Shown here: positions 11,130-22,330 of the stretch, in pieces | Layout: every line of letters begins with the position of its first letter | Numbering within the stretch: position 1 is the first letter of the stretch | NCBI GenBank assembly: GCA_031772625.1 | Contig: CM062820.1 | Location: 91,166,421 to 91,230,420, forward strand | DNA length: 64,000 nucleotides | Reading direction: 5' to 3' | From: Pinus tabuliformis | Taxonomy: Eukaryota; Streptophyta; Pinopsida; Pinales; Pinaceae | The notes under the pieces: model-generated | The model's input: only the letters and a program-made list of their open reading frames with translations | Told to the model about the DNA's origin: nothing | Database searches by the model: none | Program-made: the position numbers and the translations under genes

Positions 11130-12110
11130 TTAGAAAAATACTACAAAATTTCTGAAAGGGATATTACATAATCTTCTAATTTATTTAGAAGAGTCCCTAT
11201 CCTCAGGAGAGTATGAGAAAGTTTGGAGTCTTTTTGATGCCTAATTTTGGCACACCTTTGAATAATGGTCATTGAATCTCCAACTATACTTATTTTCCAC
11301 AGACCTTTGCATATAAAAATCTTTAATCCTTGCTAGAGAGATAAGGCTTCAGCTTGATTATTCGTAGCATTCTCTAATCCCCATGCATACCTTGTTTCTA
11401 TTTTTCCGTCGGGGTTGAAAAGTACCCCTCCTGCTCCTACCTCCCCTAGATTGCCTTTTGATGCACCATCGAAAAAGGGTTGTGATTTGCCCAGGTTTCG
11501 TTGCCATTCATCAAATCTTTCCCCAGACAACCTAATACAAAAGGAAGGAATTTTATAGGACATGTAGCTAACAGCATGATCTGGCAGTTTGTTTATCTTG
11601 AGCCCCTCTTTTTCATCTGCCTTGAGATTGACCAATTCAGATTCTTAAATCCCTTAGCAGGGATCACCTCGAAAAGCAGTTGCATCCTTTTATAACTATT
11701 GATTATGGGGAGATTCTACTATCTTTGAATATTTCTTGGTTTCGACATGACCATATCGACCAACATAAGTATTTGGGGACTGCCATCCAACATCTCATAA
11801 TTAAAGAATCTTTGCTTCTATTGAAGGGATACTGGGATCACCATTGGTATGTTGTGAATTTGAGCTAGCTGTTGCAGGGTGATTTTCCAAGTTTCCAACG
11901 TGAAGGGGCACTGGCAGAAGAGATGCTTGTTTTCCTCCACCTTGCCAAAGAGGACACAACGAGAAGGACCATGGATGTTCCTCTTTCTAAGGTTTTATGT
12001 TGTTAGAATTTTCCCATGCACTATTTCCCAACATAATGTATTGACCTTTGGAAGCGCATCCTTGTTCCAGATCTTCTCCCAAATCCGTGAAGGAGGTGAG
12101 GAAGTGAGAT
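11130..12110 (-). pseudogene. 3' end of a LINE ORF2: zinc-binding RT domain plus RNase H
   Basis: On the minus strand, 12110-11825 reads as the zf-RVT region found after reverse transcriptase in plant L1-type LINEs. It has the WEKIWNKDALPKV type start, a Cys, then HLFCQCPF and ETWKI. At 11635-11333 follows an RNase HI fold with FFDGAS (first catalytic Asp) and NNQAEAL (catalytic Glu). After a one-base frame change near 11332 it continues with IVGDS (a further catalytic Asp) to about 11140. Stops and frameshifts make it a dead fragment. The reverse transcriptase and endonuclease parts are absent, as expected for a 5'-truncated LINE. No clear poly(A) tail is left on its 3' side. Confidence 0.8.
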
Positions 12111-12119
12111 TTTTTTTCT

Positions 12120-12240
12120 AATATATATAATTTTTTCTTATAATATTTTTTTTAATATCCTTTTTTATATAATTTTTTATTTTTGTTTTTTTTTTCCTTT
12201 TTCAATATATAATTTATTTATTTTATTTATTTTTCTTTTA
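12120..12240. repeat. T-rich low-complexity tract
   Basis: Almost pure T/A sequence separates the LINE fragment from the LTR fragment at 12390-12717. It may mark their junction. Confidence 0.7.
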
Positions 12241-12389
12241 TGGCCAAGGGCCACTTGGCAAAAATGGAGAAACTCAAACTTGTGTAGTGAAACGCTTAAG
12301 TGGCGATGACAATAAGGTTGACGGAGGATTGATGGTCAAAGGCCAGATCAGACTAGTTCTCTTAAGCAGGTTAACAACCAGAGAATCGA

Positions 12390-12717
12390 ACAACTCCAAT
12401 ACCAATGTCACGAACAAAGTTCGTCTCTGCAGCAATAATCTTCAGAATACTTCAAAGACAAGAACATCCATTGTAGGGCAAGTAATTGTATACTAAATAT
12501 TATATAAAAATAATTGATGAGATGATGTGAATCTTACAAATGAGGCCTGCTTATATACCTAGGCAAGTGCCTCTTCAATGAATGGTCATGTCTTTAAGAC
12601 ATGCCTTTTCATTACTAATGACTATTTAGTTAACCTTATTATGATTATTATTGTTTACATTAATTTATTATTTTTATATGAATTATATTCATAACAGTGT
12701 TGTTGAATATTCCAACA
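12390..12717 (-). mobile_element. Small copia-type LTR with adjoining primer-binding site (minus strand)
   Basis: On the minus strand the LTR runs 12717 to 12406 (312 bp). It begins TGTTGGAATATTC, has a TATA-like TATATAAG near 12550, and ends ..GTGACA. Directly after it is TTGGTATTGGAGTTG (12405-12391), a primer-binding site of the initiator-methionine tRNA type. The following leader (12390-12241) leads into T-rich DNA and no gag or pol remains. It is therefore a 5' LTR plus leader fragment. Its primer site variant, GGTATTGGAG, is the same as that of Copia-1 at 24198, which suggests a related family. Confidence 0.7.
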
Positions 12718-14893
12718 ATGCATTGGTACCTTTTTACTTTGGCACAGTCACTAGATGTTTGTTATGGCAATAGTTTAGTTCCAATTTCATGAGAGGGGTC
12801 TCGCATGAGGAACATTCAGTATTGGTTGCACAAGAAAAGTCTAGTGCGTTAAGTACTACTAAAAGCTACGCATGACAATGCTCAAGTGTGACAAGGACTT
12901 GTGAAGATCTGATGGAGACTAAAACAATGTGGGTACATAGAACAACAAAATCCATAAAGCTTCATTATTGGGACCTATATTATTTTCATTCTCAATAGTG
13001 CATTGTTAGTTTTCTCCATATCTATCAAATATTAAATTACCAACCATGATTTAGGCTTAAGATTCGTGAATTTATTACTACAATATGTCTATTGATATTA
13101 TCTTTAGACTTTTACACACTGCCTCCTCTTTCTTGTTAAAACAAAAGGCATTAACTAGAGGAAAATATCTGGTCAATGTGAACTGATTACTGATATTGAT
13201 CATTACTACAAGATTTAACCTTTTATTCTGGGTCATCCGAGAGGTCTCTATCATGATCCAGGGTGCAATAAAGTTTTTCTAATAGAAATTGTAACACCCC
13301 CATTAACTGCATAGGAATTTGTTGGGTTACCTACTACTGACCATGACTTTAGCAGGATGATTCTTGTGTGGCAGCACAACACATATTTATACAACTAGCA
13401 ATCATGCAAAGATCATCGGTACAGGAAAATGGATAGAAGTATGTAGGGCCTAATTAAGCCATTCATTCCATCTACTCTGCAAACAGAAGTCCCTGGTCCA
13501 GTTGGCTTGCTGGGGAGCATTTCAAAACATATATTTTAAAATGTAAATTTTTACAAGATGCAATTTTATAATTCAATGAATTCCTTCGTATGATCCTTTT
13601 CTTTTCTTTTCTTTGACATCATTCATGTAGCTGGTATAGAATGCCTCTTCAGATAATACTGCATAAACTCTCGTCCTGAACCGATACAATTATAATCAGG
13701 CATGCTATGTTGTGTTTACCTTTTTGTTGCCCAATGCATTTCATAATTCAGTGGTTTCCTTTGTATGATCCTTTTCTTTTCTTTGACATCATTCATGTAT
13801 CTGGTATAGAATCCCTCTTCAGATAACTACTGCGCAAATTCTCGTCCTAAACCAATAACAATTATAATCAGGCATGCTATGCAGTGTTTACCTTTTCATT
13901 GCTCTCTGTCCTTCGTCCTACTCTTTTCTTCATCTCCTACCATGTGCATTGTAAAGCAACCACTGAGTTCTACTTCTCTTGATATAGGCTTCCAGACAAT
14001 TAATGTGATGTGAAAAAAACTTATCTGAAAATGATCTACTGCGAAAGAAAACACGAGGACTCAATTGATTCAATATAAAGTTTAAAATATAGCATTAGTA
14101 AATGATAAAAATGCATGCCTTCAACTTTGTGTTTTACGATCCCTTTTAAGAATAAGAGTATAATAAATGGAAGCATCCTTCTAACAATGTCTCCTCTCTA
14201 CGGTTCTACCTACGCTTTTATCAAATACTAGAGTAAAATTCCTCAGAAAATGCTATAAAATCTATTGATTTAAAGATTACAGCCAGCAGGACTTATTACC
14301 AGTTTATCCTATGTAATTTCAGAGTAAACAAATTCACGTGATCACTGTCAGTGCAAAAAACAAGAGTGGATTTTCAATCATATGTGGTAAGTAATTTCAG
14401 CTAGGAGACGAAATTTGATATTATAAGGAGTACATGGCAACTAGTACAGGACTACTGTAAAGATCATCAATAATTGTAGGACAAATTTCCCTTAATCAGC
14501 TATTCTTGTAGACCATATTGTAAATGGCCTGGATGGTTGAAACTTGAGACATTAAAGCAGAATATCTCTATCGACTCCAAAGTTTTCAGTTGACTGTTGA
14601 AATATTGTATTCATTATCTCTCACTGAAATCAACTTCAGAGATCAGATACCTCACCTAGTATATTTGGGATAAGTTCGTCAAAATTTAATATACTGACTG
14701 ATCAAGCATAAACTGAGCTTCACTTCTATATATTTGGCTGCTAAAAATCGCATACTTATGTTTGTCTGAGGGTTACAGTCTATTTGCTATATTTTATCAC
14801 TGAATTAGTTTTTCCAATGACAGGATTTATATTATAAAGCACTAGTCTGCTAAACATAGCTTTTGGTTTTTGAAACTTCAGTGTTCTCTGAAT
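12718..14893. other. Intergenic or intronic sequence with one tandem duplication
   Basis: I see no gene here. The only structure is the duplication listed at 13561-13905. The region may be an intron or upstream flank of the gene whose last exons start at 17987, but no exon could be identified. Confidence 0.4.
13561..13905 (+). repeat. Tandem duplication, unit about 175 bp
   Basis: 13561-13735 and 13736-13905 share AATTCA, TGATCCTTTTCTTTTC, TTTGACATCATTCATGTA and AATCAGGCATGCTATG in the same order, with a period of about 175 bp and moderate divergence. Confidence 0.85.
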
Positions 14894-16477
14894 CTGGGAT
14901 AAGTACTCTCAACTCTATAATTGAGGGATGGTCAGGGGCAATCAAACCAATCTTTCGAGGAACAAGTGTCTGAATCCAATACCTCTACCCTGAAGAAGAT
15001 ACCTCTCAAGCTCAAACTGCAGGACTGATAAAGAGGCATCTTTGCAACACAATAACCATGAGTCCTGCAGCTCCAGATAACAAGCTAGATGAGTGAGTGA
15101 GCCTGGAACCTGAAATAAATGACGTGAGAAGATAATAAACCGAAGGCCCCTTGGATTCTACCTGTATGTTAAGAAGACATCACCCAATGCAGTAACAAGA
15201 CCTGGCAAGGGGCTGAACCCTTGAGACACCTCATCACACACTTGGGAAAGAATGCTGCCCTAAGTGGCAACGTCAGTTAAACCAAGGTCGTCCTCGTCCT
15301 TGGGCATGGTACAAACTTCCCATGGAACCAAAGGAAGGCCCCTCTCTCCACTATACTTGACCACAAGTATGACTGCAGAATCTGCTCAAGCCGATGAAAC
15401 TAATCCCTGCTAGGGAACCTGCATGAGACATAATACTATAATAGACATGAGAAGCCTGAAGAAGACATCAATCCCACATAGATACTAGTGACCCCACTGC
15501 AAAGGGGATACCCAGATGCCTCACAGTGACACTGGATCGAAGATATGTCTGGGCTGCTAGAATCCAATCCAGCAGTGAATCTATCCCAACCAACCAGAAA
15601 TCTGTCTTGTGGTCAGTGACCAAAGCACCTGAATTAGAGGAAAATGTATCCAAGCATTCAAGGGCCCCTTCAAATGAATATTTGGATGCTTAAGCTATAT
15701 TGGAGAGATTGGGAGTGGAGCTTTGGCAGAGTGCTGCATAGGTATGATTCTCATCATATGTATTCAGTGCTTCACTAGAGACATCTGTTATCCTTGATCC
15801 TCAACCCTCAATGCAAGGTGGGTATCCATTGATTAGAAGGATAGATTGGTACACAAGCTTCACATTGTTTGGTTGGTTTGACTTTCTTATAAGCTAAGAG
15901 TTCTGCTTGGTAGTGATCTATCAAGGGGTCCCATCCCAGGCTTAGTTGGTCAAGAGTGGGCTTTCTGATAGCTTCTGTCCTATTTGTTCTCGCTTGCAGA
16001 CTGTGAAGCACATATTTTGGGTGTCAGTTTGCCAAACACTACCGGAGATATGTCAAGGATCAGTACTCAGTTCTGCTTCAAGGTATGGTTCATTGGCATT
16101 CTGCATTATTTGGAGATTGCTGTTCTCTAATTTGTACTGCCTTCTCTGGGATATGCAAGTGTGTATGGATTTTGGCATGATTCATTCTATGGAAGAGTAG
16201 GTGTAAGTCTGTTTTTGAACAGGACGTTAGCTCTTTGTCTGCTTTTTGTTCTATATGGCAGGATGAGGTACACCATCAGCTCCTAGTTAAGGGTGCTCTG
16301 TTGATCAAAGATGCCCAGTCTTTAGATCCCATAGCTTATTTTGATGTCTTCTTAGTATTAGTAGCACTATGGAAGAGGTTATGATGCCCATTGTATTTAC
16401 CCTTCCCACTTATTGCTCTGCTGTTTGTAAATATTTTTCTGTAAATATAAGGCACATTTTTCAAATAACAACAAAAG
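14894..16477 (+). mobile_element. 5'-truncated LINE with inverted front part (twin-priming structure)
   Basis: The left part (about 14894-15660) reads on the minus strand as the region following the reverse transcriptase core of a plant LINE. It has HLGIPFAVG (the LGIPF motif), then a block with PWEVCTMPK and LGLTDVAT. The right part (about 15670-16400) reads on the plus strand as the next region of the same ORF, with CPICSRLQTVKHIFW and CQFAKHY. The insertion ends in an A-rich tail near 16465-16477. The flanks CAGTGTTCTCTGAA (14879) and CAGTGTCCTGAA (16478) look like a target duplication with a 2-bp indel. An inverted front part with a normally oriented 3' part is the product expected from twin priming. 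Stops and frame changes mean it is inactive. Confidence 0.75.
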
Positions 16478-16491
16478 CAGTGTCCTGAAAT

Positions 16492-17986
16492 TTTTTGTTG
16501 TACTTAAAATGTTTCAGTTTAAAGTTTTCATTCTGTTAATAATGTTATCAGTCTATCTACTAGCCACTTGGTTTTCTGCAGTCATTTTGATTACTACAGG
16601 GCTGAAAATTTGTGATGTTAAAAAAAGTTTCTTTGTTTCAATATTGAGAGAACTCTTTGTTAGCATGCATTTACCAAATAGAGATTATATTTAGAATCCC
16701 GAATCAAAGATATAGATTCTCCCTCCAATTCATCCCTCCTGGACAAAGGGCTTGCACTAATAAATGACAAAATTTGCTAACGAAGCCCTTCATTCTATCT
16801 TATAAACAAGGGAAAAGTGGTGGTGATGGAATTCAATTTAAGGTGAATGATAGGCTCATATGGACATTTTGGCCAGGCATCTGGTTTTTCATTAAGTTAT
16901 ATTTGCAGGCTTGCCTATTGTATACTTGAAAGCAGATTTTTCAGCTGAGGGAATAATATGTGATTCTGCTCAGCTTTGGACATGTGGTCACTACCAACCT
17001 GTTGTACATGAATAGTCAGTGTTTTCATGAATTGAAGTTCTCTGTGCCATAAATATGTTTCTTTCCTTACAGAATACCAGCTTTTGTCAGACACATTTAT
17101 ATCTTTTGTCCAGGCAATCTTCTCTACCATTAGAGTAATTTTTCGTAAAATGCTTTTAAGTTCTAGGCAGCTTCAATGAAGAGTTGTAAACTAAAGCCCA
17201 AAATGTGCTTTCCAGTTGTACAATTTTAAATTTGCCTGATTCAGAAATTTACTGTGTGATACTGCGAGCCTTTGTTAATTTTTGAATATAAGGTGATACT
17301 TTCTATGGTACTGTCACAAGTAATCTTGACTTCTTTAGGCTCTGAGGCTGGTACATGAGAAATTGATATTTTTTGGTATTAAATAGTATTTTATTGCTGC
17401 ATCAATCATTCCTTGGGAGAGTGAAAAGTAGGAGGGACTGCAGTATAAATCCTTAGTTGTCTGATGCCATAGACTCTTTGGCGTGCAAGGTTTCTGTGTG
17501 CATGTGCATATGATCCTTTTTCCTTGGCATAGGAGATGAATCTTTATTTGTTTTCAATTCTAAAGCATCCAGTGAAGATTGACAAAGGGTTATGCCTTCT
17601 TATCTGATGGGAAACTGATACTTACTGGTTGTACACATTTTTTGATGCTACGTCAATCATTCCTTGGGTAAGTTAATAAAAGGAGGAAGCATAGTATATA
17701 CTGCAAACCTTAAGTTGTCTGATGCTATATACTTATCTGGGTATGTGGGGTGTTTGTGTTTGTGTGCATATGATCCTTCTTTTTTGGCACAGTACATTCA
17801 ACTCTTTAGTAGTTCTCATCTCTAAAACTTCCAATAAAGATAGACAAAAAATAATTCCTCCTTATCTGATATCATCTTTCCTCATGCACCCTTTCATTAT
17901 TAGGTATGCATAGATTTGGTATTATTTTATCCAGTTTTGTAAGATAATCAATTTAAGTTCACTGGTTCCCTTTTGGGACCTTGCAG
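16492..17986. other. Probable intron upstream of the host gene exons
   Basis: Non-coding sequence ending in TTGCAG at the acceptor before 17987. A 61-codon frame from 16509 has a hydrophobic start but is followed by an acceptor-like TTTCTGCAG instead of a donor, so I do not treat it as exon 1. The main structure is the tandem duplication at 17385-17880. Confidence 0.45.
17385..17880 (+). repeat. Diverged tandem duplication, unit about 251 bp, in a likely intron
   Basis: The two halves (about 17385-17630 and 17636-17880) share TCAATCATTCCTTGGG, TAGTTGTCTGATGC-type, GTGCATATGATCCTT and CTTATCTGAT in the same order at a spacing near 251 bp. Confidence 0.8.
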
Positions 17987-19049
17987 ATCAAGAACACGAA
18001 TATTAAATGTTGGGGAAGAGCTGACACAGGAAGTTCTCCAATTAAACATGGGCCAGAGCATATATGAACTACATGGCCTAAAAGCATTGAGGTGGTACGA
18101 AGTGAAGATTTCTTATCCAGCCACCGTATGTTTAGTGGGCTTCCTTCTCCCTGGGAATTTAACGAAAGTCCATATTTCTTTTTAAAGAGAGACGAGGATA
18201 AATAGAAATTTACATTGGTTTTGACTGTAGCAATTTTCTTTCAAGTTCCAACATGGTCATTTAGTCTTTCTATTGGACTTGGCAAAGACAGATACCGGCT
18301 AGCTTTTCTATTGCAATTGTAAAGGATAATTCTACTAAAGTGTCCAACTTGGGAAGAAGATTGTTGAACACAGAGAAGCTCATATTCAAGGCTGAAAATA
18401 TCTCGACGGTAAATACAGACGCTCAGACATAGTTTTATAGGAAATGGTTTATATTTGGGGTTTCCTTAGACGCTGAACGTTTTCTTGTTTTGTTTCTTTG
18501 CAGGATATTTCGGGACATGGTAGGATTTGTGCTTTTGTCTCAGTACAACCTGCCGGTGTTGTTGCCAAATCCCATCTGAAGGAGCAAGAATTTGTTATAT
18601 TTAACATAGGTAAGTGAAACTGGTTTTGTTGCTAGTGTTTTCCAGAAAAGTTTACTTTCTAATCTCCAATACTAAAGAAAATTTAGTAAATTCTTGCTCG
18701 CTTTATATCATAGATAAATCTTGTGTGTTAGTTGCATTTATAAAGATAAAAAATTCTTTCAAAATTTTGAAATGGATACTAGCTTGCAAATATAGATGCA
18801 TGAGACTGCCTATTCCTTTGGTTTTCAAGTTCATTCTCTTTATTGTTGTTTTGGGGAATTAATTTGAATGTTTTTTCAATATTGGATGCAGTTTGTGATG
18901 AACTAATATATGGAATACCGATTCATGCCTGGTGGGTAGGGTTTCTTGTGCTCTTTGTTATCGGAATTTCTTGCTGTATACCAACTCTTCTACCTCCTGA
19001 GTTACTTCCAAGGAAAAGTAATGCGGACCCTATGAAAAGAGTCTCCTAA
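17987..19049 (+). CDS. Host gene, last four exons: small protein with C-terminal membrane helix, unknown function
   Basis: Four exons join in a single frame with GT-AG borders: 17987-18125, 18292-18408, 18504-18609 and 18892-19049 (stop TAA at 19047). Acceptors are TTGCAG, AGACAG, TTGCAG and ATGCAG. Donors are GTATGT, GTAAAT and GTAAGT. The first exon begins in the middle of a codon, so at least one upstream exon is missing from my model. The about 173 residues seen contain ILNVGEE, LHGLKALRWYEVKISYPA, LLNTEKLIF, and near the end HAWWVGFLVLFVIGIS, a membrane helix followed by Pro/Leu-rich LPPELLP. Low divergence, clean splice sites and absence of stops argue for a functional gene. It resembles a conserved plant family of small membrane-anchored proteins that I cannot name. 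A single-pass protein with its N-terminal part in the secretory lumen is inference. Confidence 0.8.
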
Positions 19050-19595
19050 ATTGTTCATATTTTGAAATGATTACAGTTTAATATTATATAACAATCTTTC
19101 ACGATAACTGAAATATTATTAACTGTCCTGTTTTCGAAATGTTCTCACATTTCAGATAATTTTTGGTCACATACAAACATAGGGCGACTTTTCAATATAA
19201 ATGCTTTATGAGGAACTTTTTGTTAATCCTTGAAGCAGCAGCAGTGATTTATCATTTAGTATATATGAATTGGCAAAAGTGCCATTAACTTGTTATTTTT
19301 TACCATATGCTGTTAAACTAATTTGCAGTCCAGTCATCACAGGCACAAAATAAGTTTTTTTTATATCATTAATTCAACATTAGATCTTTGAGGGCCCTTC
19401 CCTGTTTTACTGGTATGCTATCTCCTTCCATCAAATTTTCATTTAGCATTCAGTGGTGTAGAATATGTAGAAAATAGTTTGTTGTTCTGCAACATATCTG
19501 TCTCCATCTACAAGGACCATGAACGTTTTTGATCTTGGAAATGAGATGATCATGATTTTTGCTGGCTCTTATGTTGGTAAAGTTTGTATTTTGAC
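19050..19595. other. 3' flank of the host gene, no gene seen
   Basis: AT-rich sequence between the stop codon and hAT-3. It should contain the 3' UTR. No strong AATAAA lies close to the stop, and no repeat was recognised. Confidence 0.45.
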
Positions 19596-20882
19596 CAATG
19601 TTATCAGAACCAGACCCGTCATTGAACCGGTAAACACCCCTGACCGGGAATCAGTATGAACCGGACTGGAACCAGTGAAAAAAATGGATCAATAACTGTC
19701 AACCAGAAACACAAAATATTCAAATTTTAAAGAAAACCACATATATTCATGTGCATCCATCTGAATCCAAACCATTTATACACAAATAAGAAAAAGTTCT
19801 CATTTATAGAGCATGTAAGGGTGCACATAACCAAAATAACACCGAGTGCAATCCATCTTTGAACCAAAAATACATCAAAAAACAAGACCTAGATGGCCTC
19901 TAGCATCCAAAAAAAATCATGCTACAACAAATACCTACATATCATCAAAATCTTTGCCTATATTGGGATCTTCGTCATCAATATCACCCTCTAAGCATTA
20001 AAATAAGATAAAAAAAGCTTAGCATGTCAATTCAATATTTTGTTTGAGTGATGGGTATTTTTTTTAGTAGGATCATGATAGAGGAGTTCAATAATCAATG
20101 CCACTAACATCAAGGTACATAGAGGGATTGGTGCTCTTGATTAAATTCTAGTTCCATACCCTCATACATGATAAAATCCAATGGAAACATTACAATCCCC
20201 CCAATCTTGAAATTCTGAAAAATTATTAGTCCGCTGGATTTTGAATGAGATCTAAAATTCTACTTTCTTCATATGAAATCCAATGAGGGCAGAACCGCTC
20301 TCAAACATCCAGAGCCATTTCATGGTAATGTTAAAAATTTAAGTAAAAGTCCTTTTACTTCAAGAATTTAACATTATCATGAATTGCATAGCAATAGCAG
20401 GGCTCTTGATTAAATACTAGTTCAATACCCTCATAGATGATAAAATCCAATGGAAACATTACAATCCCCCCAATCTTGAAATTCTGAAAATTTATTAGTC
20501 TACTAGATTTTGAGTGAGACCTAAAATTCTACTTTTTTCATATGAAATCCAATGAGGTCGGAACCACTCTCAAACATCTATAGTCATTTCATGGTAATGT
20601 TAAAAATTTAAGTAAAAGTTCTTTTACTTTAAGAATTTAACATTATCATGAATTGCATAGCAACAATAGGGCCATAGGCTTTAATATTGGGCACCTATTC
20701 TGGGCTGGTGCCCAACTAAGACAAAAATTAAAAGAAAAAAAAGGTAAAACAGAGCCCACTTCTTGTGTTCTATGCGGCTTTACCATACCAAACCACCAAA
20801 AATGGTTCAAGTCACTGGTCCGAACTGGTTTTTGGCTCAAAACAGTCAGACAGACCACTTTAGTCCGGTCTTGATAACACTG
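19596..20882. mobile_element. hAT-3: non-autonomous hAT-type element
   Basis: The left end is CAATGTTATCAGAACCAGAC (19596). The right end, read inward, is CAGTGTTATCAAGACCGGAC (20882). The flanks ATTTTGAC (19588-19595) and ATATTGAC (20883-20890) match in 7 of 8 positions. The hAT signature is therefore present. No transposase is encoded in 1,287 bp. Subterminal regions carry ACCGG/CCGGT-type motifs at both ends (19625-19670 and 20810-20875). The core (19960-20680) matches the hAT-2 core although the ends differ. Part of the core is duplicated in tandem. Confidence 0.88.
20133..20670 (+). repeat. Tandem duplication (unit 269 bp) with an internal palindrome in each copy
   Basis: GCTCTTGATTAAAT at 20133 recurs at 20402, and the following about 265 bp match throughout. 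Each unit ends with a hairpin-forming sequence starting CATGGTAATGTTAAA, with the complementary arm ending in TTAACATTATCATG, at about 20320-20383 and 20590-20651. hAT-2 carries only one such unit. Confidence 0.88.
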
Positions 20883-20890
20883 ATATTGAC

Positions 20891-21382
20891 AAAATCTTTT
20901 ATAGCAAATTCTATATTACCCTAGGAGGAATTGGGTATATCTCAGTAAGTTGCTATACAATGGCGTTTGATGATTTTATTGTATTTGTGATTTGTGGCAA
21001 CAGTGTGCTTTGAACACAGTGTACAGGTTTGGTTCTCCTTTGCTCTCTCTAATGCCAAATCAATTTATAATTTCAACAACTAACGTCATTTACCAATGTT
21101 TTTCCGTTTTGCTAATATGTTGTTTGATTGGAGATGAAACTCATATGTGGACAGTCATCAACTTTCACCTACCTTTTTTCACGAATTTTATCTCACATGC
21201 TTTATTGTTATCATTGAATCGTCACTCACTGTGTTTGTAATATCACATTGTAATGAAAGACTATTTACTATGCTACTATGAATTACCTTGCATAGATTTG
21301 AGAGTTCAAGTAATATGGTCATGGAAGGGTTTAATATGTTGGAATTCAAAAGGAAAAGGCTTGTATTCAATGAAAGAAGGTA
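20891..21382. other. Spacer between hAT-3 and repeat R2, no gene seen
   Basis: AT-rich sequence without long open frames or recognised motifs. Confidence 0.45.
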
Positions 21383-22330
21383 TGTGATGTTCCTTATGGC
21401 ATGGTTAGGATGGACTTTCAAAGTTGGGGGCAAACAAGTCACAGGTACAGGTTGGCGTCATTAGTGGGCCCAGGGGCTTTTGGAAGAGTTTTTATGAGGT
21501 CTGATGGCATTCGCTTGGTATATTCCATCATCTGCACAGTTAGACTTTTTTGTTCCATTGCCTTTTGACAACTTTCAAAAAACAAGGTTATTAATGGGCC
21601 TGACTCAATTAGTTACGCTTAAGGTGGTATTTCGGGGAGGGGGGGTGAGAGGGGATACTTGACAGAACACCTTAGTTTAATAGCTCGTTGGAACTGGAAT
21701 GAGAAGATATACAAGATGGGATGCTTAGAAGGGAGTTGTAGTGGCCTGAGGAGGCATAGTGGCCAATTTACCATTTTCCCACATTAAAAAGATATTTTAA
21801 TTGAGGGAAATGTGCTCAATGATTAAAATAATAATAAAATAGGAGCTTCTAGAGGGGTCCATCAGATCTATAAAATAAGAGGTGGGGGCCATTAGAGGAC
21901 ATCTTGGATTTGTGTTTTCTTCTTGTGGAGAGGTTTGAGAACCCGGTTCTCTACTTCATTTATAGCCCCAGTGTGGAAACCCTCAGGCGATTCAGTGAGA
22001 TTGGGCAAGAACCCATCTCCCCTTGGTGAATTCATCTAAAATTCACAAGAGAGCTTAACAACACAGTTCGTGTCAGTGTGGTGGAGGGCCCGTGCAACAT
22101 TGGAGCAAATTATCTTGGAGGCCAGCTTCTCATCTCAGCTATTTTGGTTGTATATGCATATAACCCCAGTTTATCTATGGTAATAAAAGTTAAGATAATT
22201 TTCTGCTTGTCATGTTGTTGTGTTGCATTTGGAATATTATAGTGGTATTTTAGCTGGTTTTACTGCCAGCCTGAGGGTTTGATTGTCAAAATTCTCAGAT
22301 TAGATTGTTGTAGGGAAAATTTTCTGAAGC
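21383..22330 (+). repeat. LTR-like repeat, copy R2
   Basis: It matches R1 (10031-10990) from TGTGATGTTCC onward. It contains TATAAAAT at about 21869 and AATAAAAG near 22182. A possible end is ..GAAGCA at 22330 followed by AGGTG, against AGGTA just before 21383. That would be a 4-of-5 target duplication and would make this a solo LTR of about 950 bp. The right boundary is less certain than the left. Confidence 0.55.

Noticed and set aside
16509..16694. Hydrophobic 61-codon frame as exon 1 (signal peptide) of the host gene
   Set aside because: It is followed by an acceptor-like TTTCTGCAG, not by a donor, and the phase to exon 17987 cannot be made to fit.
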